Below the pieces are notes generated by a model. It had not been told where the DNA came from. It was given only the letters and a program-made list of their open reading frames with translations, and searched no databases. From contig OZ026597.1 of the NCBI GenBank assembly GCA_964020085.1, positions 4,639,394 to 4,703,393 on the forward strand: 64,000 nucleotides of DNA, given 5' to 3'. Below, piece after piece: positions 1-11,144 of this stretch (the stretch's first letter is position 1; every line of letters starts with the position of its first letter). The position numbers were made by a program, and so were the translations under genes. The stretch is from Micromussa lordhowensis. Lineage: Eukaryota > Cnidaria > Anthozoa > Scleractinia > Lobophylliidae.

Positions 1-1057
1 TCGCCTTTTAGGCTGCGTTCCTTTGGGTTGATCTGGACCAGGATCAGTGATCCAAAGTCACCGGATCATAGGATCAAAGGAACCGATGAATCTTTGACCA
101 GAGTGGATTCAACGGTTCCTTTGATACATCCTGATCCAAGTGATCTTTGATAAGTAATGCTGACCCAGATCACCCCAAAGGAACGCACCCTTAATATATC
201 ATCTAACTCTACTCAGCAGAATAGCTGCAACTAACCTGAAAAACGAGTACAAATATTTCATGTTGTTATATGGTTGGCGTGTTTTTCCCGCTTCAGCGCG
301 CCCATTCATTGGCGAGTTTATGGTCACACGACATCTAACAATGAAACATTGCGTAAACTATCAGGTAATTAAACTTCGCTGTTGACCGTTGTTACACATG
401 ATCAGAGCGTGCATTTGAAGGTGACCTGATGTTGTCGCTGGAATCTCGGCAGCGCGTTTGTTAAAATTTACTTTTGTTTTTTATCAAGCGATCTCGTCGA
501 GGGAAACATTGAGATTCGGCGACGGAAACAAAATTCACTGTTCCCCTCAGGACCAGTCATAAGTGTGAACTAGACCTGTTTAACCGGTTGGTGAAACACG
601 AATTCCCCCAGTGTTCTATCGATGCACATTTCGACAAATTATGCCAGTGAGCTTTTCCGTCTGCAGTGTTTTCAGTAATAACTTTCCTTTCTTCCCCTAA
701 TACCGGACTACCGAGAAGGATACAGTCCATCTCTACGCATTATGCTTTAGTGCTTTCTATCCTTGAAGATAGAAGCTAAGTTTGTGACCTTTTGTGAATA
801 CAGCTGTAGATGGAAATTGCGTGACAAAAACGTTATGCAACTGTTGTTTACTTGTTTTCCTCTCTCCAAACCAGCTCAAAACTAGTTTGGGTAAGGCACC
901 TAAATTTATAGACACTACAAAAAAACCAGTTTAAATCTTTTTTGCGCAATTATATACCAAGCAATCCAAACATCAATATTAATTTCAGCTCGCCCCTAAC
1001 CAAAGCTTTATTCAGTTATCTGCGTATCGTGCAGTGTTTTAGTCGACGATTTTCACA
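1..1057. other. Region upstream of BHMT copy 1
   Basis: This stretch contains no convincing coding exon. It starts with a 180-bp foldback element (11-190). The rest is AT-rich DNA leading to the BHMT1 start codon, and would hold the promoter and 5' UTR. I see no clear TATA box at a suitable distance. Confidence 0.6.
11..190. mobile_element. Short foldback MITE, PIF/Harbinger-like (TTA target duplication)
   Basis: The ends are inverted repeats of about 26 bp: left 11-36 (ggctgcgttcctttgggttg and onward), right 164-190 (ending aaaggaacgcaccc). The element is flanked by TTA on both sides (8-10 and 191-193). A TWA target duplication with G-rich ends is typical of PIF/Harbinger non-autonomous elements. 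No coding capacity. Confidence 0.7.
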
Positions 1058-4000
1058 ATGCCAAAGGTAAGGGAACAATATTCTTGATCCAACAGGTGCC
1101 TTAAGGTAAAAAAAGTGGCTTAAAAGGACACGCAAGATCGACTAACAGTACAAATCGTGTTTTGTCTTAAATCAAAGCGAGGAATACTGGAACGCCTAGA
1201 CGCTGGGGAGGTCGTTGTTGGAGATGGTGGATTTTTGTTCTGTATGGAGAAGCGAGGCTATGTAAAAGCCGGCGTATGGACACCAGAAGTAACAGTGGAG
1301 CATCCGGAGGCTGGTAATGGCATTTTCATTACTTGAAATGTCGATAAATTGAAAGCTAGCAAACTCGAGATGGGGCTTGACCTTAACCAAGACACCGCAT
1401 GTAAATTTGCATACGTGTGCCAACAGGCCGAAACTCATTAGCATTTTTTTCTATTCAGATAAGCTATAAATACTTGTTTTCCGTAATTCTTCGTGTCCAT
1501 TTCCTAATTAGCTAATTTCTGAAGCCATTCGGGACGAACATTGCCCGCAATTTGTACAAACATTGCAATTCACCTAGCGTTTCCAGTCCCGCGGAGCATT
1601 TCAGAAAAAAAAACCCGACTGGCAAACTCCTAACGGTTTGGTTTTTCACACTTCTTTATTATGTTACAAAAACCACAATGATTTGAGGGACCGTGACATT
1701 TTTTTAACTGCCACAAGAGTCATGCCCCCAGTCATTAAATTTTTTCCCATGCCCCCCTCCCCAATAAAGGTAATCGTTTTTGGTGACCCCCCCCCCCGGC
1801 CCCATCCCAAACCAAATATTAATTAAACCAGCTATACATACTGTTCAGTGACAAGTCTATCAAGGTATTACAATTCATACATAAAGTCAATGTTTTAACA
1901 ATAATTTTTTTCTTCAATGTAGCTAGACCTTAGCAGCTTGCAGGTATCTTTGGCTATTAAGGTGGGGGTTTACCTGAATTAAAGTGAAATTTGAGGAAGT
2001 TTAAAGAGAGATTGAAAGGGGGAGAAAAGGTTATGGAACACCACCAGACAGTTGCCCGACCCCACAATGGCACTCGGGTTGTTAGGCAACTGTTTGGTGT
2101 GTATCTATCAATTTTTAACTTCAAACTCTAATTTTAAAACAACACCAAATCTTCAAAATTTCCTATTTCCATAAATTTTACTAATCCTTTGAGAAAAACT
2201 ATCTGTCTCCAAATAAACCTAAAAATCACCAAAAAATTTACAAAACGGCGCAAAACATAGATGTGTGTAATGAGTGAACAGATTCTTGATTGCTTGAAAC
2301 GTAAACGAGATTTTTGCATTAAGAACATAATACCAAGCCAAAATACGGCTTTCAGGTGGACCCCCGCCTTAAGGTCGAGCAACTACTCTATTAACTATAT
2401 TAAAGGGAAAAATGAGAAAAAAAATCCAAAAACAAACAAAAATACAGAGATGAAAATTAAGTAAATATAAAGAAAAAACACGTTTTTGTTTATTAAGTTC
2501 CGTAGCTTTAAAATTGTAGTCTGTTGTCGTGATAACAGGAGGAACGTCCCTAATAGATTTAAAAACTTTCTTTGGTTGCGGTTCTGCAGGGATGTGGTTT
2601 TTTTTTTGGAAAATAGTTAAACATATTCCATCTTTTAGTATTTACTAAAATATTTTACGTGACCTCCCCATTTTCCCTTTTTTCTTAGATTGCCCCCTTT
2701 AAGGCCGTTTTTTGGGACTCCCATCCCCCCCCCCCCGCACAAATCTCACCAGGCGCCCCCCTACCTCGTAAAAAAATGAGCAGTCCCCAAAACTATAATA
2801 TTGGTTCTGATAACTTCCAAACTTGTTGGTGCTTTCTTTAATTTACACACAGGTTAACTCGTTCTACCAAATCGTGGCGAAAGTCGGTCTCTCTAGTCCA
2901 CAGAACAGGTTGTTCAGTCTGGGTAGTAAAATATGTATAATTTTGAACCAATTGTGTCGCTGGAACGAAACGCATTACAAATTAGAAAATATGGCGCACA
3001 TCACTGAATGATGCATTGTTTCTACTGGGCATTAAATTTTGTCTGAAACTGGGGAAAATAGATCTTTGCATTTTGATCTGGAGGCTATCGATTTTCCGGA
3101 AACGATACCCCGAACAGGCTCAATTTCCGCCGCTCTCTCATGTCTACGTTCCCAGTCGAGAAGACACGGCTGGACGCGTGAGCGGCTGCACGGCAAAGCA
3201 TGTCCATGACGTAAATTTTAATTCATGCGGTGTTTCTGGTCGATGAAAAGGCCCTCATGACACTTTCTTTTAATGTTGGCCTTCCAACCTATTTTTTTTC
3301 ACGTTATTGAAGGGCATTATATGCCGTGTTCTATGAAAGAGTTTTAACAAGAGCAGCAGAGCCATTTGACTGTGGTGTAGAAAATGTCATGTTAAAGGTC
3401 ACACATGCTGTGCTTGCATGGATTCCGCTGTCAATGTTTGGGTTAGGTTTAGCCCTCTCTTTGTTGACTTAGTTCGTTATTGACGTTCTGGCACCAAATA
3501 TAGTCTCCTCCGCAGTTGTTTTTTGGGATGTCACGCAACGCTCCCTCCTAGGCACCAAATGGTTCAAATATAAATTCTCACGCATAAGTCTGTTGACTGT
3601 CTTTCGTGTTGTATATGCCGCTATGGTTTAGCTCAGGCAAGATCTCATCAGTTGGTATTTGGTTTATGTCCCGCTAACGTGATCGCACTCTGTATCGCAA
3701 AACTTCTTTGCTACTGCAAGAAAGATAATTTATACAGCCTGCTCGATTCAGACAGGCTGATTTTCTATTGGTCGAAATTGACAATACCAAGTCCACGCGT
3801 CCAGCCGTGAGTTCGGGCGGAGCAGCGCGGGCTCCCTTCCCGAACAGCGGTTGGTAATAGAGCTTATACCTAGTCTCCTCCGCAGCCGTTTTTTGGGATG
3901 TCACGCAACGCTCCCCCCAAAGAAACTTATTTCTTTGGGGGGAGCGTTGCGTGACATCCCAAAAAACGACTGCGGAGGAGGCTAACCTATACCCCGAATG

Positions 4001-7000
4001 AAGAAGGCTTCTTTTTTTCTCGAGGGTCGTGCTGATGTAGACGCTTCTTTCGGGTTCGTCACGCAATTTTTTCCCTCTTCCCGAAAGGGAATACGTGACA
4101 ACAATACTTCAAAAGTCGAATGGCCCACCCCTAAATTAGCCTTTGATCAAAACACGAAAAACCGCATGCACGGAGGTTGCGTGACGTATGCAGAGAACCA
4201 AATCTATTTTATTTTAAACCTCGTTCCCAGGGTATATCTGACGAGGGAGGCGAAGAGGGGAGCCTGGGAACGAGGCTGTGAAATCTTGCCTCACTGAAGC
4301 GTCTCCTTTTTTTATTATTATTTTTTCTACCCAGTACGACAACTGCATCGTGAGTTCCTCCGCGCAGGCGCTGATGTTATGCAGACCTTCACATTCTACG
4401 CCAGTGATGACAAGCTTAAAAATCGTGGTAATACAGCTTCCGAGAAAATTGGGGTAAGGACGAGTCAAATTGCTCCTCGTCGGAAAAACTATGTAACTAC
4501 TTGTGATTGAAAAAGGCTACAAAGCCCACTATATTTTAGAGTTAATTATTTAGTGGGACTCTCGAGTTTTACTATTTTTAGGTGACCTGCCATGCGAACT
4601 ACTTTATTATTGCCTGTCACGAAATCTCTTCTTGCGTGACAAGTCAAACAGGGCTATGCAGTATCCTCTTTGTGTCGCAAACGACAGGCAACTCGGCAAA
4701 GGGCTCTCCTTCTTCTATCGATTCCCTTTTCCGTTATGTCATTTTTTGGGCTGTCGACAGGCCTAGAAATTTTATTTTAGCTTTCCGGTTAGTAAAAAGC
4801 TAAGAATAAGGAGAAATTTAATTCAACTTCATAACTAGAGATTCAAATTACTGTAAGTTATTCATTTAGAAGTTAGATTTGTCGTGAGTCTCCTATGCAT
4901 ACCATATTAGGGAATTAAAGAATTTTCCACGCGCGTATACCTTCTAACTTATCTTTCAGTGCGAGTTCATCAACCAAGCCGCGTGTGATCTCGCGCGCGA
5001 GGTGGCTAACGAGGGTGATGCCCTGGTAGCGGGAAATTTTTGCCAAACTCCCTCGTACATGTCAGGACTTGGAAAAGAGGTTGTTCAACAGGAATTCAAG
5101 AAACAGGTCGATGTGTTTGTGAAAAATGGCGTGGATTTCTTACTTGGAGAGGTATCATTTTCTCCGTTGAGATTTTCCGGCGCGCCGATCTTCTAGTCAC
5201 GGTATTGATAATTCTATGCTATTTTATTGTTTTAGCTGTTTATGTATGTGGAGGAGGCAGAATGGGCGATTGAAGTAATGAAAGCCACAGGCATGCCAGT
5301 TGCCATGTGTCTTAACATCTGTTCTGCTGGCGATTTTGAAGGCGTGTCAGTCGAGGAATGTGCTGTTAGAATTGCTGAAGCAGGTAAACAGAGCAATTCG
5401 TGTTTTATCTTCTTTCTTTTTCTTCTAGTCGCTTTTGTTGTTTTCCAAAAAGGCTCAACGAAACGTGTGTTACACTTCTTTGTTGTTGTCGTTGTTTTTT
5501 CGAGCAACAAGGTTGTCTTGCATTAGCAGTTCATTAGCAGTTCTTTCCATGGTTAGATTTTCCCTTGCGTTGTGTTACGTGTAAATTTATTGACACGGGA
5601 AAGATGGCTATCTTATAAATTTCTCGGCTGGTTTTTCTTGTTTCTTGGGAAAGTTGGGTTGTGTATAACTCGGGAAAGTTCGGTTTTCTATTACTCGGAA
5701 AAGTTCGGTTTTCTATTACTCGGGAAAGTTCGGTTTTCTATTACTCGGGAAAGTTCGGTTTTCTATTACTCGGAAAAGTTCGGTTTTCTATTACTCGGAA
5801 AAGTTCGGTTTTCTATTACTCGGGAAAGTTCCGTTTTCTATTACTCGGGAAAGTTCGGTTTTCTATTACTCGGGAAAGTTCGGTTTTCTATTACTCGGGA
5901 AAGTTCGGTTTTCTATTACTCGGGAAAGTTCGGTTTTCTATTACTCGGAAAAGTTCGGTTTTCTATTACTCGGAAAAGTTCCGTTTTCTATTACTCGGGA
6001 AAGTTCGGTTTTCTATTACTCGGGAAAGTTCGGTTTTCTATTACTCGGGAAAGTTCGGTTTTCTATTACTCGGGAAAGTTCGGTTTTCTATTACTCGGGA
6101 AAGTTCGGTTTTCTATTACTCGGAAAAGTTCGGTTTTCTATTACTCGGGAAAGTTCCGTTTTCTATTACTCGGGAAAGTTCGGTTTTCTATTACTCGGGA
6201 AAGTTCGGTTTTCTATTACTCGGGAAAGTTCGGTTTTCTATTACTCGGGAATGTTCGGTTTTCTATTACTCGGGAAAGTTCGGTTTTCTATTACTCACGA
6301 AAGTTTGGTTTTCTATTACTCGCGAAAGTTCGGTTTTCTATTACGCGGGCAAGTTCGGTTTTATAATTCACAGGGTAAAGTTCGGTTTTATATTACTCGG
6401 GAAGGTTCGGTTATAAATTACTCGGGAAAGGTCGGTTATTTATACCGTGGGGGAGCTCGGTTTAACAAACATTCAAGATATAAAAGGGTCTGCAAGTCTC
6501 ACATAGACCCTTTGCATAAATGGCGCCTAAGTTACAATAACAATACTTTATACATCCTTAGCCTCGTGCTCATGTTTTCTGCCAAAGGATTTTTCTCATG
6601 AATGTGAGGCTCAGGATGTATAAGTATTGTTATTTAACAATTAGACCCGTAGCCCGAAAGGGCTACGGGTCAATAGCCCATGAGGAGAAGCCGAATGGGC
6701 TATTGACCCGTGGCCCTTGAGGGCGAAGGATCTAATTGTTTTAGTATCACCCAACTAGTCGGTCAGAAATGGCAATAAGAAAGTTAGCAAATGTAAGTTG
6801 AAGAAATATTTATTTGGGACTAAAACGAAAGAAAGCGTCACGCTCGATGGCGCTTGAGGACTATTACTAATAGTCCTCGAGTGGCGTAGCCAATTAAAAT
6901 GCAGGATTTGCATTAGTCCACTAGTTGGGTGATACTAATCAAATTTAGGCGCCATTTATGCAAACGGTCTATGAATGGCTCGATACTGGCTGATACTCTT

Positions 7001-9272
7001 TGAGAGAACAATAGAACAAACGACAGAAATAGTGTCCCTAGCTCCAAAACAATAAAAGCTGTTACACTATCACGCAAATAGAATTACAAGCTTACGATAG
7101 CTCTTTATTCACTTCCAGTGTAATCGCGATATAAAAAATTACTTCCAATGTTACCCTTTTGAAAAACATCCGGGATATGATTTACTGTACGCATGGTATT
7201 ATCAGCTTCACCGCTGGTTGCTTGTTTGCAGGCGCTGACATCATTGGTGTCAACTGTTTCTATGACCCGGATGTGTGCTTGAAAACTATGAAGGCGATGA
7301 AGGAGGCACTGGAAAAGGCTGGATTGAAGCGCCATTTGATCGTTCAACCCGTTGGATACCGGACTCCGGAATGCCTGGATCATACCAACCCCGCCAGTAA
7401 AATTGGAATGACAGGGTTGGAAGAGTTTCCTTTTGGTATGGAAGTTACGCTCACCATGCAAAACATAAGATGCAACTCACATCTACATTCTTCTGTTGTG
7501 ATAAACGCCCAATTTCATAACACCCTAATTAACTTTTAAAAGAGAATTTTAAAACCAATTTATTCCTATTGATTACTTGTTTTTTTCCTTGTTTCTAAAC
7601 TGGGCCTTTTATTGCTATTTTCTCTTTTAAATTTCCCGCACGTCTCTTTGTTTATTTTGTGAGTTTCCTGAACTTCATATTTAGCAACCTCGATCCCAGG
7701 GTCTCTCTCCTTTGCCTCCTTTGTCGTTGAGGAGGGAAAATTCAACCTGGGAACGAGGTTGCAGTTACGCAGTGGCGTTGTGGATTACCATAGAGTGAAC
7801 ATAGCGGACCTGTCGCTTGTTCACTCCCACCCCCACCCCCCCCCCCCCCACCAAAAAAAAAAACGTAGAGAACCATTACGCTTTTACTGCAGTCAGTACC
7901 TAACCAAGGTTTCCCTGAACTGTATGACAGGTTTACTATCAAATTTTGATCAATTGCATTGACATTCGACTGTACTTCGATGAAGCAAGGACTGTTTCTT
8001 TTACAACAACAACAACAACAAGATTTATTTGAACTGTAACATTAACTAACTAATTGAACAGGAAATGAATTAAAAATACATACAGTTGCTGGTCACCCAA
8101 AATAACTAAAGAGCTAAACTAGTTGGGTGACCACCATTTAACCACCATTTTGTTTTTTGGTGACCACCATTTAATATTTCTTCTCAGCTTTAGAAAGCCG
8201 TCTGCTCAATCGGTTTGACGTGCAGAGGTATGCCCGAGAGGCTTACGACATGGGCATTCGATACATTGGTGCATGCTGTGGAATGGAGCCTTACCACGTC
8301 CGAGCTATCTCTGAAGAGGCAAGTATCTCCCATAATCTCTAATGTGGTACCTTGAAAACGACTCAACCATGGTCCCAGGCTCCCTCTCTCCTTTGCTGGC
8401 TGGGATCGATGTTCGTAACGACTCCAAAAAACGGCGGGAAAAGTTCTATTGGTTGAACAATAACGACGCTTCACATAAACAAATTTTACCCTGCAAATCA
8501 AAACATTTGTGCAAATAATTAAGAGCTTTTAAGGAATAGTTCTCAAAAGAACTTCTCTGCGAGTGATTGAGTCTATATCTGGGAAACTCCCAGATTATCC
8601 GGGAGATTTGGCTTAGATGCATAACCCTTTTATAATCTCGAGCTCCCTAATCATTTGAAAGGGAACCTTGATGCGTAACGGGAAATGGGCCATTCCTAAG
8701 GCCTGTTTACCATGTCCACGACTGTTCTGGTTTTCTGCTAGTTGGGTGTGGTAAAATGGCAATGTTTAACAAACTAAAGTCATGTTGCGGTTTGCTTTTT
8801 TATTAGCTTGCAAAAGAGCGAGGTAAATTGCCTCCTGCCAGCGAGAAGCACAGCTTGTGGGGAGACGCCCTCCGACAGCATACTTACCCCTGGGTTAGGG
8901 CAAGGTAAGCTAATATCCTAGGGGTATGGTCATGAAAAGAAGCACTGATTGTGTAGGTAGAGGTCTCCGATAGCATATGTAATCGTGGTTATCCGCTGAG
9001 AAAGACGACCATGTGTTATATGTGTAGTATGTAGTGAACGATTTTCACTAAAAAAATATGTATATCTACTGCTCTCTACCTTCAGGGCTCGTCGATCGCA
9101 TTGGGAGAACCTCCAGCCCTCAAGTGGTCGTCCATACAGTGGTGCCATGCGCGAATTAGTTTCTCAGTGGGGAGACCTCACTCTGAATAACAAGGCCATG
9201 ATCCAGAAGAAGACTTTGACCACGGATGAAGAAGTGCAGGAGCTGGCCTGGAAACGCGCGGAAACTAAATAG
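1058..9272 (+). CDS. BHMT: Betaine-homocysteine S-methyltransferase, copy 1 (9 coding exons, 407 aa)
   Basis: Zinc-dependent cytosolic enzyme that moves a methyl group from glycine betaine to homocysteine, giving methionine and dimethylglycine. Exons: 1058-1066, 1178-1313, 4335-4453, 4960-5151, 5236-5383, 7232-7435, 8188-8318, 8807-8904, 9086-9272. Joined, they read without a stop and give 407 aa, close to the roughly 406 aa usual for BHMT. The N-terminus carries the family block [18 protein letters not shown]. The three zinc cysteines are present: C210 in GVNC, and C299-C300 in GACCG. Exon 1 codes only MPK. Intron 7 begins with GC instead of GT (GAAGAG|GCAAGT); all other introns are GT-AG. 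Intron 2 holds foldback elements and intron 5 a 25-bp minisatellite plus nested palindromes. Splice phases match those of copy 2 exactly, showing gene duplication. The exon 2 acceptor (AAATCAAAG) has a weak pyrimidine tract, so that boundary is the least certain. Confidence 0.93.
1700..1815. repeat. C-rich remnant of a G/C-run repeat
   Basis: Runs of C separated by short T/A tracts (gacccccccccccggcccc type) in BHMT1 intron 2. The style matches the interior of the larger Harbinger-like element at 26466-27326, so this is probably a decayed fragment of that family. Confidence 0.4.
2085..2385. repeat. Dispersed repeat, copy A (second copy near 58.7 kb)
   Basis: About 300 bp in BHMT1 intron 2 that recurs at 58665-58890. 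Shared blocks include aacaacaccaaatcttcaaa, a stretch around acgtaaacgagat/acgtgaacgagat, and a caactgtttggtgtg start. It is an interspersed repeat of unknown class with no believable reading frame. Confidence 0.65.
2683..2795. repeat. Truncated end of the Harbinger-like G/C-run element
   Basis: The segment ending near 2795 (ctcgtaaaaaaatgagcagt followed by C residues) resembles the right end of the intact element at 26466-27326 (ctcataaaaaatgaacggtc). It looks like a degenerate terminal fragment in BHMT1 intron 2. Confidence 0.45.
3501..3548. mobile_element. Solo terminal repeat of the TAGTCTCCTCCGCAG foldback family
   Basis: Begins with tagtctcctccgcag and continues ttttttgggatgtcacgcaa, the same end sequence as the complete hairpin at 3871-3984. 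No matching inverted arm lies directly next to it, so this is a truncated or solo end. Confidence 0.6.
3871..3984. mobile_element. Near-perfect hairpin MITE of the TAGTCTCCTCCGCAG family
   Basis: A 114-bp sequence that folds back almost completely: left arm tagtctcctccgcagccgtt to 3920, right arm ending ctgcggaggaggcta at 3984. The 9 bp on each side are similar (gcttatacc and acctatacc, 7 of 9 alike), in line with the exact 9-bp duplication around the related element at 17839-18170. Lies in BHMT1 intron 2. Confidence 0.75.
4217..4277. mobile_element. Tiny foldback element, AACCTCGTTCCCAGG family
   Basis: The ends are inverted: aacctcgttcccagg at 4217-4231 and cctgggaacgaggct at 4263-4277. 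Same family as 7684-7762 and 41901-41976. It lies about 60 bp before exon 3 of BHMT1. Confidence 0.6.
5645..6455 (+). repeat. 25-bp minisatellite, about 32 copies, in BHMT1 intron 5
   Basis: Tandem copies of a 25-bp unit containing ttactcgggaaagttcggtt, with scattered gga/gaa and cgg/ccg variants and degenerate units at both ends. The unit is not a multiple of three, so three units (75 bp) make a repeating 25-residue pattern. Two frames stay open over more than 750 bp only because the unit lacks stops in those registers; this is not a gene. It sits between coding exons 5 and 6 of BHMT1. Confidence 0.95.
6504..6971. mobile_element. Compound foldback element with nested palindromes
   Basis: Outer inverted ends pair tttgcataaatggcgcctaa (6511-6530) with its complement at about 6944-6963; the match runs out to tagacc/ggtcta. 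Inside are further palindromes: 6531-6561 with 6603-6636, a set around gacccgtagccc/gggctacgggtc (6647-6735), and an inner pair atcacccaactagt/actagttgggtgat (6742-6939). At least one MITE has landed inside another. Located in BHMT1 intron 5. Confidence 0.75.
7684..7762. mobile_element. Tiny foldback element, AACCTCGTTCCCAGG family
   Basis: Inverted ends gcaacctcgatcccagg (7684-7700) and cctgggaacgaggttgc (7746-7762) around a short T- and G-rich centre. Lies in BHMT1 intron 6. A related half-copy (ggtcccaggctccctctctc) is near 8371. Confidence 0.65.
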
Positions 9273-9459
9273 AACTACAAGGTCCCATTTACAAAGAGTC
9301 TGGATGCGGATGCCAAATCGAATCTCAGTTATAGGTTAGACATTTAGCGAGTTTTCCTCTGTGGTACTCCCAGCTGAAAAAGTCAGGGATGCCTGTCGAG
9401 TCGCTTAGAGGTACAAATCACGTATTCTGGTCTCACTTCAAGATATCTTTTTTCGTCAT

Positions 9460-9630
9460 AGAGTGTTTATGCTTGGAACTATCGGTCTGATAGTTGCCCC
9501 TTGGAAATTTGATGTTCTTAAAACTAGCATATTTGTCCGCGAAGCTTCGTTCTCGGGTAGATATTTGCTTTAAGAACATCCAATTTCCGCGGGGCAACTA
9601 TCAGCCAATAGTTCCTCGACAGAACACTCT
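9460..9630. mobile_element. Foldback MITE in the BHMT copy 1 3' region
   Basis: About 40-bp inverted arms: left includes agagtgtt and gatagttgcccc, right includes ggggcaactatc and aacactct. The centre is AT-rich. Because it lies before the likely BHMT1 polyadenylation signal, it would be transcribed as a hairpin in the 3' UTR. Confidence 0.7.
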
Positions 9631-9930
9631 GTTGTTTAAAAATAGTACTATTACGTTGAGAGGAAAATCATTTATCGCTTCGTTTTGTCTCAATTTGTCT
9701 TGTTTTCCCTTCTGGGATAGTTACTGAGTTTAGTTTAAGACTCATCTATGAATTTAATGCTGTGTTTTCTATATCAAATTTTCCGGGCTTCGGGGGTCGA
9801 TTTTCACGCTCTAAAAAAAGCTCATTCTTTTTTTCAAGATCCATTCCAAGTTAATTAGTTGTGGTGTAGTCATGTAGTTTAGAGAGCACTTGTATATTGC
9901 AACGAGCGTCCATAATCTAACATGATTTTC

Positions 9931-9936
9931 AATAAA
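9931..9936 (+). terminator. Likely BHMT copy 1 polyadenylation signal
   Basis: AATAAA about 660 bp after the BHMT1 stop codon, followed by a T-rich stretch (gttttacactttgttag). First canonical signal downstream on the + strand. Confidence 0.5.
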
Positions 9937-10029
9937 ATGTTTTACACTTTGTTAGTCTTACTCCGTACACATTATGAGTGTATAGCTTATACTAAAGTAA
10001 CGTGATTATGACTGGTATTAAAATTGTTG

Positions 10030-10250
10030 TTGGGGCGGATACAGGAATTCAGGGGCTCAAAATACCGGCCGCCAAACGGGGTAGGGGGTCCGGGGCATCC
10101 TTTCCCGGAAAATGTTTAGAATTGAGGTCCTCGGAGATGGAATTCCGGCATTCTGAGGCCAAGTCACCGTGTTGTAATGTCTCATTTTTATCAATTTAAG
10201 GGGTTCGACCCCTAAAAGCCCCCCTCCCCAGAGATGCCTTCTCGTTCTTT
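10030..10250. repeat. G/C-run repeat remnant
   Basis: Contains ggggtagggggtccggggca followed by cccggaaaatgtttagaatt. This resembles two internal blocks of the Harbinger-like element at 26466-27326 (ggggggttcgggggcatt and ggggggtccagggggcat, each followed by an aaattttaga-type stretch). A decayed copy of that family. Confidence 0.45.
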
Positions 10251-11144
10251 TCCCGCGTTTTTCTAGGTAAAGTTCCACAGCTCCACATATAGGAAGCCTG
10301 AAATTAAGGGACTGTTTTCACACATGGGTATTTATTAACACTTCAGCAATGAGCTGCACTGACCATAAAAAATATGCGAAACCTGACTGTATTTATTCGT
10401 AATTTTTTGCCTAGCTAAAACGAGAAATATTCGTGATATATATTCGACACTCCCGTCAATTTTGGAGTCACTAGTATGTCAGCATAATTTTAAAAAGATC
10501 AATGCCACGAGATATGTACAACACTACCTAGAAACGCTCGAAATAATAGTCTGCTGGGACGTTAACACAGCGTAGTTACAATATAGATGTATTAAGGACT
10601 TCATTTTCCTAACCCTAAAGTACGGACGATAAATTGGTACAATCAATTTTTGAAGATAGCCTTCAGTGAGGTTTCTCGTTCAACATCATTTGACAATAAA
10701 TTTTCCATTTTTCTACCATTATTTTCTCACTGGCTGAGAGTTATTGTTTCAAGTGCTAGTAACCCATTGTCCAGTGCTCTCGATTCCCCCCTCCCTAAAT
10801 TTTAATGCCGTTCAGGGGAGAGAGTTGGGTAAATTCCCTTCCGTTATAAACATGCAAAATATACGTCAGCCTCAACTGGTCTTGTACCACATTGAGGCAG
10901 TACTTTACAACAAATGGCGCTCGCGACACTTTTCATATGCTAACTACTTAATTTTACAACACGAACTCATTTACTCGGTTTTTGAGTTAAAAAACCCTTC
11001 AACCACAATCGCGAGAATTCGCGCGCGGAATCTCGCGATTTTCGTCCTCGCTCCAGGACATTTTTTTGAGAATGCAGTTACGCGCCAGTGAAAATTCCAC
11101 ATTTTTAAATCGTTTACTTATACACGTAAGTCACTATTCAGACT

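Larger units (their letters stand above)
9273..11144. other. Tail-to-tail spacer between BHMT copy 1 and DMGDH
   Basis: Both flanking genes end here. It holds the BHMT1 3' UTR with a polyadenylation signal at 9931, a foldback element (9460-9630), a G/C-run repeat remnant around 10030-10250 (ggggtccggggcatcc), and TTTATT motifs at 10331 and 10392 that could be the DMGDH polyadenylation signal on the minus strand. No additional gene seen. Confidence 0.6.

Noticed and set aside
3674..4066. 130-residue minus strand frame in BHMT1 intron 2
   Set aside because: It runs straight through the hairpin MITE 3871-3984, whose palindrome keeps the frame open by chance.
5572..6416. Long repeat-protein frames of 264 and 251 residues
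   Set aside because: They are produced by the 25-bp minisatellite inside a BHMT1 intron; overlapping frames give the same residue pattern.
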